From assembly GCA_025531455.1 (NCBI GenBank), contig JAMYHL010000090.1, positions 1-64,000 of the forward strand: a stretch of DNA of 64,000 nucleotides, written 5' to 3'. The position numbers were made by a program, and so were the translations under genes. The stretch comes from Apiotrichum sp. Y4204 (Eukaryota > Basidiomycota > Tremellomycetes > Trichosporonales > Trichosporonaceae). The notes below the pieces were generated by a model, which saw only the letters and a program-made list of their open reading frames with translations, searched no databases and was not told the origin of the DNA. Shown here piece after piece: positions 44,556 through 53,435 of this stretch (positions are counted from its first letter, which is position 1; each line of letters begins with the position of its first letter).

Positions 44556-46313
44556 ATGGGGCACACTCACACACCTGCCCAGCTACATCTGCCGCTCGAG
44601 TTTGAGCGCGTCGACGACAAGGAGGCGCTCGACAATGCCTCGGCCTGCGCGCCCGACGACGAGTACGAAAAGGACGAGTCCACCATCGTCGGTACCCGCT
44701 CGGCGGATGCGCCGTCCGAGCCGCCGTCACCGTCGCCAGCGGCCATTGGGCCGCCACCAGACGGCGGGTTCGAGGCGTGGGCATGCGCGTTCTCTGGCGG
44801 GTTTGTAACCTTTTGCCTCATGGGATTCGGTGAGTAACCAGGAACGGAGCGAGAAGGTCTGTGTACCCGTGAATGGAGGCTCGAAGCTCGAGAGTCTTCC
44901 AAGTGCGAGCTGGCTTTTTCGGAGCGTGATGTCTGACCGCGCAGTCTGCTCATTCGGCCAGCTGCAAGAGTTCTACCTCAAGAACCAGTTGGAAGGGTAT
45001 CAAAAGTCGACGACGGCGTGGATCGGCTCGGTGCAGGCGACGTGCGTCTTCATCTTCTCCGTGATCTGGGGCCGCGTGTTCGACGCGTACGGCGCGCGCC
45101 CCCTCATCCGCGTCGGCACGACCCTCGCAGTAGTGGGTATGGTCGGGATGGCGTTCTGCCGCGAGTTTTACCAGTTTTTCCTCGCACATTTTCTCTTTGG
45201 CTTTGCGAGTGGCCTCATCTGGCCCACGGTCACGGCTATTGGGGGGCACTGGTTCTCGACGCGACGCGGCATGGCGATCGGGATCATTGTCGGCGGCAGC
45301 GGTCTCGGGTCAATCATCTACCCGATCATGCTCAAGCACCTCCTCCTGAAAATGTGTAGGTGTCTCGGTGTCTCCGGCCCAAGCATGCCTTGATACATTC
45401 CCCGTGACGCCAACTGACTCCAGCGTTCCGCAACTCGATGCTCATCGTCGCGGGCATGAGCGCAGCCCTCATGGCGCCCTCCTGGGTGCTTGTCAAGAGT
45501 CGTCTGCCAAAACGCAAACCCGTGCCCCTCCGCATGCTCGCTCACCCATGGAAGGACCTGCGCTACGCCTTCTTCGCAATGGGCACGTCCATGTACATGT
45601 TCAAGTGAGTCCAGTCACATCTGCCCCGAATCTCACTCGCGTACTGACACGGGACAGCTGGATGTCGCCAATGTTTGACGCACCGATCATCGCGCGCGCC
45701 AACAACGTCTCCGAGCCGGTATACGACTACTCGATCGCGATCATGTCTGCTGGCGGTTTCCTGGGCCGCACACTGAGCGGCATGCTGGCCGACAAGTTTG
45801 GTGTGTGGAATGTGTTCGGTACCACCTCCTTCGCGACGGCTGTCGTCCTGTTCGGCTTCTACGTCGCGTGCCCGATCAGCACGGCCGCAGTCGTCGTCGG
45901 CTTTGTTGCGTACGGATGGGTCAGCGGCGCGTGGCTCACCCTCGTGTCGGCCGTTATTGCCAGCATCTCGCCCGTCGAGGAAGTCGGAATCCGCATCGGC
46001 ATGGCGTGGACCGTCTGCGGCCCGTCCATGATTGCCGGACCGGTGATTGCTGGAGGTGAGTACCAAGCTATTTTTATTCGTATGCTTTGCATTGCTGACT
46101 TCCACAGCTCTCATCCAGATCAACGACGACAAATTCACCTACGCGGGCATCTTCTGCGGGTTCACATTCCTCCTCGCGTCGCTCCTCTCCATCGGGCCGC
46201 GCATGATTGAAGTCCTCACCGCGCACTGGCGTAGAGTGAGCAACAATCCGAAAGACGGGACTGGAGGCGGAGACGGTTCGGCAAAGGCCGCCAACACGGA
46301 GTCTGCTGCCTGA
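44556..46313 (+). CDS. MFS monocarboxylate-type transporter (MCT/SLC16-like)
   Basis: Five exons (44556-44829, 44945-45355, 45424-45604, 45658-46055, 46108-46313) encode 489 aa. After an acidic cytosolic N-terminus comes PPPDGGFEAWACAFSGGFV, the DGGxxAW signature of the MCT family. FGQLQEFY lies at the TM1 end, TVTAIGGHWFSTRRGMAIGI around TM4-5, and FLGRTLSGMLADKFG after the central loop. About twelve hydrophobic segments are present. Fungal relatives carry monocarboxylates, riboflavin or siderophore-like substrates, so the cargo is open. All introns are short (52-115 bp) and join in frame. The C-terminus is hydrophilic. Confidence 0.87.
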
Positions 46314-47625
46314 TCTGTTCCTTGTCCTCTTCCTGTTGTTCCGTCTGCCTTCTGGGTCTCACCGCATCTTGTAAGCTAATACCATACATCTGCCACATCG
46401 CATACATTCCTCTGTATATCATCTATGACGGCCATGCATTCATCCTGCATTGAAAATGTACTTTTCCGTTGAGCGATGGGTCGGTAGTCCCTGGAAGAGT
46501 AAGTGGGTGAAGGAGATTGGCAGCCATGATGAACGGAGGCTGGACCTGTTGGACGCCGAGATACGGAACCCGCAAAGGCCCAGGTACGCGCTGGTGACGA
46601 CAAGGACACGACGAGACGCAAGCGATTGCGAGCCAAGAGAGAGGGATGTGCGATCCGGGGGTATAAGCGGTGTTTGCGATTTAGAGTCGAGATTCCATCT
46701 GCATTGCTTGTCCCTTGCTCCCCATAGAGCGAGGCAAGATTTAATGGCCACCGCCCACCGCCCCGGTCCCCCAGCTCATCACTGCGAACGTCGAGGTGCG
46801 GCGGGTGGATGCATACACAAATGCATCACTGCGGAACGAGCAACTGCCGTCGGAGATTCTATATGCGTCCCATCTCCACGCCAACGTGGATCCAGAGATA
46901 CAGCACGGAGAGCTCCCTGGCTGATAGGTCACGACCTTTGCAATGAGTCTGTATGTCCTTGTCACTGAATCACTACTGGATACTGGTTCACGGGATACTG
47001 AAAATCACGGCAGACCGGGCTGCGGACTGCAATGGTTGACGAGGAACGCCCTCTGGGCCACTGACACGTTCTGCCCTGCGGTGTACTGCACGCGTTTGAG
47101 GGCTTCGGAGGCTCAACCTCTTGTCTGCCGTCTGTCGCTTTGGCGGTCGCTGGGCCTCGATCCTCAGCATTCGGGCTCAATGCGGTGCTCGCTGTCCTGG
47201 ATGTGCATGCTGATGGAATGTGGAGGGTGAAGAGTGAACAGACACGACAGCTTTTACCACAGCCTTCCACCCCCCTGTACAGTACCATAAGCCTGCAACC
47301 CACCGCCTCGTGTTCTCTCCCTGTGCGTTTCATGTTTCATCCACACAAACTCGCTGTAAAACCCAAGAGGTTGAGGTTGTGGATGCGATGCAAACCTTTG
47401 CTTTTACTACTGATGTGCACGTCGCAATCATCGCATCTATCGAGCTCGGGGTACCGTACATCGTGTAGATCTAGTGTGATGCGCAACACAATCAGACCTA
47501 CAGGTGTGTCAAAGTGGTGAACAAAGGGTATGTGGCCCGCTATATAAAGAGACGCAGTTGGAGAACTTGAGGACACACAAACACCCACCCAAGAAAACAC
47601 CCACTCCCCTCGACTCCACCCCACC
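46314..47625. other. Intergenic, transporter 3' flank and lysozyme-like promoter
   Basis: I see no gene. The TATA box at 47541 belongs to the next gene. Confidence 0.5.
47541..47548 (+). promoter_or_regulatory. TATA box of the lysozyme-like gene
   Basis: TATATAAA lies 85 bp before the start codon, followed by a CA/CCA-rich leader. Confidence 0.7.
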
Positions 47626-48591
47626 ATGAAGCTCACGGTTGCAGCAACGACGCTGGCGTCAGCCACGCTAGCAATGGCCGCCATCACCCCCGAAATGCTC
47701 ACCGCGATCGCCCCAGACTCGGCAGAGTGCAAGGGCGGTGAGCAGTGCCGCACCGCCGCGCAGGTCGCGCCGCTGCTCGACGCGGCATTCGCAAAGTGGG
47801 GGATCACAAACGGCGACGAGATGGCCGCCGTGACCGCCATGATGGCGATGGAGTCTGTCCAGTTCCAGTTCAACCGCAACCAGTCCCCCGGGCGGCCGGG
47901 GCAGGGCACCGCGAACATGCAGATGCCAAACTTCAACGTCATGTACGCGCGCGCCCTGGCCGAGGGGGACGCGGCGCTCAAGCCCCAGGTCGACGCGCTC
48001 AACCTCCCCGAGCCGGCCGAGGCCGAAAAGGCCAATCCCGCCGTCCTCGACGCCATGCTCACCCTCCTCACCCAGGACCAGTACAACTTTGGCTCTGGGC
48101 CGTGGTTCATGGCCTCGCAGTGCAAGGACGCCCACGACGCATTTACAAAGGGCGCCGACGAGGGCTGGGCAGCCTACCTCAAGTGTGTGGGCGTCGAGGC
48201 TGGCGAGCGCCAGTCATACTTTGACAAGGCAAAGACGGCGTTTGCAGGCTACAAGCCCGGCAACGGCAGCGGCAGCGGCGGCGAGGCTCCCAAGAAGGAG
48301 GAAAAGACCGCGCCGCCAATGGCCCAGCAGAGCCCGCCAGCTCCAGCTGCTCCCGCAAAGCAAGACACGCCCGCCCCGCCGCCCGCTGAAAAGGCCGTCG
48401 GCGGTCCGATGGACCCCCCTGCTCCAGCTTCTTCAGCTCCTGCCAACCCTCCGGCCCAAGCCGCCCCGTCGGCTCAACAACCCCCACCTCCCGCTCAGCT
48501 TGTCGCTGCCGGTCCCCCTCTGACGCCCCCCGCCCCAGCCAACAAGAAGTGCAAGCGCTGGCGCCGAAAGCGCTCGGTTTCTCTCCAGTAG
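47626..48591 (+). CDS. Secreted lysozyme-like protein with Pro/Ala-rich tail
   Basis: A single exon encodes 321 aa. The signal peptide is residues 1-18 (MKLTVAATTLASATLAMA). The folded part (19-205) contains AMMAMESVQFQFNRN, PGRPGQGTANMQMPNF, DQYNFGSGPWFMASQC and a closing CVGVEAGERQSYFDKA. This pattern is shared by fungal secreted proteins with a lysozyme-like fold, the Glu of AMES being the likely catalytic residue. That assignment is from memory of the family pattern. The tail (215-305) is Pro/Ala/Gln-rich and ends in a cationic KKCKRWRRKRS segment. Very C-rich codons and a clear TATA box suggest strong, inducible expression. It may act on peptidoglycan or on wall chitin. Confidence 0.7.
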   Translation: MKLTVAATTLASATLAMAAITPEMLTAIAPDSAECKGGEQCRTAAQVAPLLDAAFAKWGITNGDEMAAVTAMMAMESVQFQFNRNQSPGRPGQGTANMQMPNFNVMYARALAEGDAALKPQVDALNLPEPAEAEKANPAVLDAMLTLLTQDQYNFGSGPWFMASQCKDAHDAFTKGADEGWAAYLKCVGVEAGERQSYFDKAKTAFAGYKPGNGSGSGGEAPKKEEKTAPPMAQQSPPAPAAPAKQDTPAPPPAEKAVGGPMDPPAPASSAPANPPAQAAPSAQQPPPPAQLVAAGPPLTPPAPANKKCKRWRRKRSVSLQ

Positions 48592-49132
48592 AATCCAAAC
48601 TCGGCGACCTAGTCCATCCGTCTCCGCTTATGATAGACAAACGCACACATACACGTTAGACATGCATTGCATTTTGTTATACAGTACATACCGAGTGGTT
48701 GCGACAAGGTGCCGCCCACCCGTGCAAAAGTCACCGCGCACCTGTGCGCCCTCTTGGCTATGGTTTTGGCTGTATTGACTGGCCTCTGGGAAGGGGTTTC
48801 GGCACCGAGCTCCACTTTGACTTTCCCGACAATGCCGCACTCGCCATCCAACAGCTCTTGCGTGTCACCACATGCATTCTGTTAGACAGCCGCCTCATTC
48901 TTTGAGCAGTACTGCCATGCACTACACATCGTTGTGATCGTTGCGGGACACTCTTAGTGCTATTTAAGACGCCTGGGCACAAAATCCCCGCTCAAGCCAC
49001 AATGTGCTCTCAAGAGTGTCGTTCAGGTGGAGTCGTTTGATGTTCAGGAGCGAAACGGCAACTACATGATGCATGTCACATGTGGAGAGGTCTCGCAATG
49101 AATCTTGTCGACGGGACGCGATGCTCTCTCAA
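48592..49132. other. Intergenic between convergent genes
   Basis: This is the 3' flank of both neighbours. I see no gene. Confidence 0.5.
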
Positions 49133-50085
49133 TCAGTCAGAGTCAGAATCATAAGAGTCAGGGCTCTCGTCGAGCTGAGAGAGCTCGTCGAGCGTCTGCC
49201 TGACAGAGTACTGTTTAGCCAGCTCAAAGACTTCTTCAGGTGTTTTGCCGACCATGTCGCGATTCCTTGATGCCCATTCCTCGCAGACCTCGGGGGTGTA
49301 CGTCGCCAGAGTGGCAGAGCCAAAGAGATCTGTAATCTTAATGCGACCTTGCGGGTCTCGTCGGATCTCCGATGATGGATCAGAAACAACGTTCAATACG
49401 CCCGTCGCGTGAATGAGCTTGATAGCCTCCACGATTTCATCCCTGGCGAAATGAGCTTTCTAGGTTGACATTGGTGTACGCACTGAACCACCTTTGTGCA
49501 CATTTCGTGCTGTGGCAATGACTCGCCCGCGTCTTCAAAGACATGACAAAACAGAGATCCGCTCGCAAAGAGGCCACCGTACCTAGGGAGGGCTTTTCCC
49601 TGGGCACTCGCCGCCATGGTGAAGAACTGTCCCTCTTCGATAAAGTGTTTGAACACGAGCGTCGTCGGCGGCCATGCAGCAAGATCCAACAGTTTTACTA
49701 CGAGTCCCGGTGTCGTCTTGGCCTCGCCAAAGCGTAATGCCGCTTTATACGTGTCGCATACGAGAGACTCTGGCGCTTGCTTTCCGAGGTACGAGCCAAG
49801 GACAATGGTTGGCCGGTCCAGTACGTCTTCCTCCCCCACGGGTGGCTGTTGTCGTGGAGGAAACTGCCCCACTGGCAAGTTGCTCAAGTCGACACGGGAC
49901 AGATTCAGCGCAGGAGTGTGCTGATGAGGGGCCCAGTTGGAGGCGCGTGGTGTGTCGGGCGGAATGTCGATGCAGACGGCATTGGACTGGTGTTAGCGCG
50001 TACTGTACGCATCTTGGCAGAGCCTGATGACCTTTACATTTTGAAGCTTTTCGATAGCCTCGGTAACATCCATTTGGGAGGCCAT
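49133..50085 (-). CDS. Kinase-like protein with degenerate catalytic motifs (probable pseudokinase)
   Basis: Three exons (50085-50038, 49986-49484, 49442-49133) give 286 aa. The N-lobe is recognisable from LVVKLLDLAAW (Lys114 as the ATP lysine), through the alpha-C-like FIEEGQFF, to QGKALPRYGGLF and FCHVFEDAGESL. This series is typical of the protein-kinase-like domains expanded in basidiomycetes. In the C-lobe the usual HGD loop reads GVLNVVSDPSSEIRRDPQGR and the DFG-like site reads ITDLFGSA, so the catalytic His/Asp is lost or displaced. There is no signal peptide. The acidic tail ends in DSYDSDSD. A broken paralogue lies at 52592-53225. The PD-(D/E)XK-like gene between them is divergent from this one across 886 bp. 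Confidence 0.72.
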
Positions 50086-50971
50086 GGTGGACACTGGTAG
50101 AAGCCCGAGATTGCTGCACAACACTGGGGGATGAGGTGATGGATGAATGTATAGAGCCAGAATGAGAGTAATCGTGTAATTGACTTGATGGTTGTTCAAT
50201 CACTTGGCCGCAGCCGTGCTGAACGGGATAGACAGTATGGAGCCCGAACGGGACCCCCGGTCCGACCCTTTGCTGCCCGCCATGCCCATGCTTGCAACGA
50301 CGGTCGAGACTGCAGGGTTCTCGTAATGGCCACGGGGTCCAGGGCCCACAGGGAGGCCGGCCAGGAGGGGGGAACGTACTGTACGTGTCTTGACGCGTGT
50401 TGTCCGGTGTTGACACTGCTAGGTGTGAGGTTTCCAACTGTAACCTTCTTCTTTACGTTGGCACACGTTCGAGATTGCATCGCCTAGCACTGCCGCTGAC
50501 CTGAACGTTCCAGTGAATCTCTCTCCCAGCCACCTCATCTTCTACATACATGTTCTTTGAAAGTTTGCTGTGCTTCTTCTAACCAGCACAGGGGAAGTTC
50601 GTGCTCGACCGACCTTTTGTGCGCACCTTCTGACCTCCCGGTGAACAGCAGTAGCCTCGTTATGGTCATATCGGTGGGCAGTACCCTAACTACTACGGTC
50701 ACTGAACCTACATCCCAACGCATCAGATTCTCCCACTTGACACCGTCCAAAGCACCAACGGCCCTCGCCTCTCCCCGAACGTTCACCGCGGTTCGTAAGC
50801 CTCAACTTTAGCGGAACCGAGATATAAAGGCATTCGAGCCCTTTGGTGTCTATCGCATCCTTGTCCTCTTACGTCTCTCAGACCTTCTCCGCTCTAAACG
50901 TCTTCCATTCCCACTCTTCTTCATCCAATTCACTCACCAGACTACTCACACATTCGCACGCCCACTCCCTC
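50086..50971. promoter_or_regulatory. Divergent promoter of kinase-like and PD-(D/E)XK-like genes
   Basis: This 886-bp region lies between divergent starts. A TATA-like GATATAAAGG lies at about 50820, 150 bp before the right-hand start. An in-frame ATG at 50843 could extend that gene by 43 codons. Confidence 0.45.
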
Positions 50972-52393
50972 ATGCGTTTTAGTAGACTTGTTCACTTTGC
51001 AGCTATCGTGCTGTTCTCGGCAGCTGTACCCATCTCCCAAGACCACGACAGCTCTCTGTCGACCGACATATCCTCGTCCGACATATCCTCGACCGACACA
51101 GCATCGACCGACACATTATCGACCGAAAAATCAGGCACCAACACATCGACGACCGACGCATCCCGGGTCAATATACCGGTCGTGTCCTGGTCCTCACAAC
51201 AGCTCGAACAGACCGAAGTGGAGACGCAGACGGAACATGTGTACGACTTAGCCTCGGTCAATACCCGTCTTCAGCGACGTGTTCGCATCGAAGCCTCAGG
51301 AAGGCAGCGTCAGGCCATTCCCGGTACTCGACTGCAGCGTCGAGCCCGCACGAAGCTCAGGGGGAAAGGCAGTGGCAAAGGGGGCAAGCAGCCAGGCAAG
51401 AAAAACAACTCTGGTCACCGACCGACGTCGAAAACGAACAAGAAGCGGCCTACAGGTCTGACTGGCAAGCCCAAACCAAAAAAGTCCCTCGATCTCCTGC
51501 CCGCCATTAACAAGTTTGACATGTTGCTCAACTTTACGATGGCCGGCAAATCTTCGAGCACACGAGAAATTTCTCCGGACATGATGCTTAGGGCTCGAAT
51601 GCCACAGGCTATCACATTCAAGATGATACCTTACACCTTCCCAAAATCGTCCAACCTCTTCCGTGCACGAACACAGGCCGGTTTCGAGCGTGCCATGGTC
51701 ATGCTCAAGCAAGCAAGTCTTGTCAAGCTACAGTCTATTCGTCCTATATCCGGCGAAGTGGACTTGACACAAATCATGCAACAGACCATGGGGAGTGTTG
51801 TTAATGAGATTCTTGCAGCGGTTGGCGTCAAAAGTGCTCGGTGGCACATGGTCGGCCTGGGCAAGGGTGCCATTCCCGACCTGGCTCTTACCGAGCTCAA
51901 GGCCAATGGGCAGAGCCAGAGCCCTCGTGCCGTCATCGAAGTCAAAACAACTAGCAGCCTGACCAATGCCATGATGGAGGAAATTATCGACCAAGTCGAG
52001 AGGCAAGAATACGAATTGCACCGCATCACAAATGGGACCCACTTGATTCCGACACTGATGGGGGATCTCGAGATTCGAGGGGTGGCTAGAAAAAACAGGA
52101 GAAAGTCCACCAAAGTGTTGGAACAGGTTAGTGATGTGCTGCAAACGCTACGGCGACCTCCAGCGCGAACCTACTCAACGCTGACACCTCAGGTTGTTAC
52201 TGAAATGTTTAGCACGGGCGCAAGAGTTGGGGCACTCACCAACTTGGAGGACTGGCTCGTTCTCCAACGAACGGGCGGAGCAATCTCCGCATCCCATGTG
52301 TCTGGAGTCTCTGGTGAAATTCCTGCTCGTAAAAGCCGAGGGCTTGAGATTATGCTGGGCATGTCGATGAAGGCTCTAGGCCGCGGCAGGTAG
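50972..52393 (+). CDS. PD-(D/E)XK-like protein with N-terminal hydrophobic signal
   Basis: I do not recognise the family by name. The frame starts at MRFSRLVHFAAIVLFSAAVPIS, a signal-peptide-like segment. A Ser/Thr/Asp repeat region (SSTDTASTDTLSTE) and a very basic stretch (about 120-185) follow. The folded region (about 190-420) holds SGEVDLTQIMQQTM, then GKGAIPDLALTEL, then RAVIEVKTTSSL. The spacing PD-x(19)-ExK and the VxxQxxE that follows match restriction-endonuclease-like nucleases. A consensus 66-bp intron (52127-52192, GTTAGT...CTGAC...CAG) is divisible by three. The product is therefore 451 aa if spliced and 473 if not. A broken relative lies at 14067-14270. A secreted or mislocalised nuclease-type effector is conceivable, but activity is unproven. 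Confidence 0.62.
   Translation: MRFSRLVHFAAIVLFSAAVPISQDHDSSLSTDISSSDISSTDTASTDTLSTEKSGTNTSTTDASRVNIPVVSWSSQQLEQTEVETQTEHVYDLASVNTRLQRRVRIEASGRQRQAIPGTRLQRRARTKLRGKGSGKGGKQPGKKNNSGHRPTSKTNKKRPTGLTGKPKPKKSLDLLPAINKFDMLLNFTMAGKSSSTREISPDMMLRARMPQAITFKMIPYTFPKSSNLFRARTQAGFERAMVMLKQASLVKLQSIRPISGEVDLTQIMQQTMGSVVNEILAAVGVKSARWHMVGLGKGAIPDLALTELKANGQSQSPRAVIEVKTTSSLTNAMMEEIIDQVERQEYELHRITNGTHLIPTLMGDLEIRGVARKNRRKSTKVLEQVSDVLQTLRRPPARTYSTLTPQVVTEMFSTGARVGALTNLEDWLVLQRTGGAISASHVSGVSGEIPARKSRGLEIMLGMSMKALGRGR
51059..51130 (+). repeat. Tandem 15-18-bp repeat encoding a Ser/Thr/Asp tract
   Basis: The word TCGACCGACA recurs four times with small changes, giving the STD repeats of the overlapping protein. 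Confidence 0.8.
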
Positions 52394-52591
52394 TCCAACT
52401 CGACTTTGTCATAGAAGTCATGAATAGATGGTGTCGACTGTGATTCGTCATGTGTGGTCCGAGCTACGGGAGGCAGGACCGGTGTCCTTGCCGGAAACGG
52501 GCGCAGCGACCATCGGAAGTCAAACAAACAGGAGTTGCAGAACGCCGCAGTCGAGGGGGTAAGTCTGACAGTCTCAATAGTCCAGGGGATT

Positions 52592-53225
52592 TTAATCGAG
52601 GGTGCGGTTGAGATCGATCACAGCTCTGTGTGCGAGCACCTCTTCGCGAGTCTTTCTTGTAGCAATAAGCCCACTGCCTGCAAGACGCGGCTGTGTACAG
52701 TACCGTTGCAGGGTTGTTGCTCCGTACAAAGTGGTGAACATGATGTGACCCTGTGGATGTCGACGAATGTCTTGTCGATGGTACGCTGCGTTGACCACAC
52801 CGGTCGCGGGGATACGCTTGAGGGCCGCAGCTTGCTCCCTTTGAGGTCAGCCATGAGCGTCAGAGCTGTCGAGTGATGGACGTATTGTACTGTAACCGCT
52901 CTGATAAAACCTCGTCGTCGGTCAGCTTGCAGCCAGGATCCTCAAAGATGTGGCAGTAAACCGATCCCGCTTGCAAACTACCAGCAATAGCGGACTGCAA
53001 TCCCCTGCACACTGGCATCCATGCTGAAAAATGTCACATTTGTGGAGAACTCGTCGCACGCAGGGGCCCTTGTAGGAAAGAAACGCCGTATGTATCTGAG
53101 AAGATGTCATGCTGGGCTCTTACCTGCCAAATCTGCTCATTAGCGACGAGCCACGCCAACAGAGGGAGGCATTGGAGGCGCAGTTGATCTTGACTGCTCG
53201 GAGATAATTGAAAGATGAAAGGCAT
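52592..53225 (-). pseudogene. Frameshifted, truncated paralogue of the kinase-like gene
   Basis: The last part (52592-52800) reads ATGVVNAAYHRQDIRRHPQG, then TREEVLAHRAVIDLNRTLD. It parallels ATGVLNVVSDPSSEIRRDPQG and TPEEVFELAKQYSVRQTLD of the gene at 49133-50085. Upstream, VTFFSMDASVQGIAVRY and the +1-shifted LQAGSVYCHIFEDPG parallel GQFFTMAASAQGKALPRY and FASGSLFCHVFEDAG, so there is a frameshift between them near 52996. The intron between the two exons is kept at the same codon and phase. Most of the N-lobe, including the ATP lysine, is missing. The only nearby start is MPFIFQL (53225). Confidence 0.68.
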
Positions 53226-53435
53226 GGTCAAGGTGAAAGGTGAAAGAGAGGGAGAACTGCGAATTGCGACATGCTGGCGGGGTTGTGTAAGTCTGTCGTT
53301 AGATGTTAATCTCGTCCGTCGTGTCCACAACTCCCATCACAATCGTAACCGCCAGACATGAATAATCGCTCGCAACACAACATAGTATAACACATGAATC
53401 GCTCTAGCTCATCATAACGTCATTACACTCATCCC
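53226..53435. other. Short spacer
   Basis: This separates the kinase-like pseudogene from the arrestin 3' end. I see nothing in it. Confidence 0.4.
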
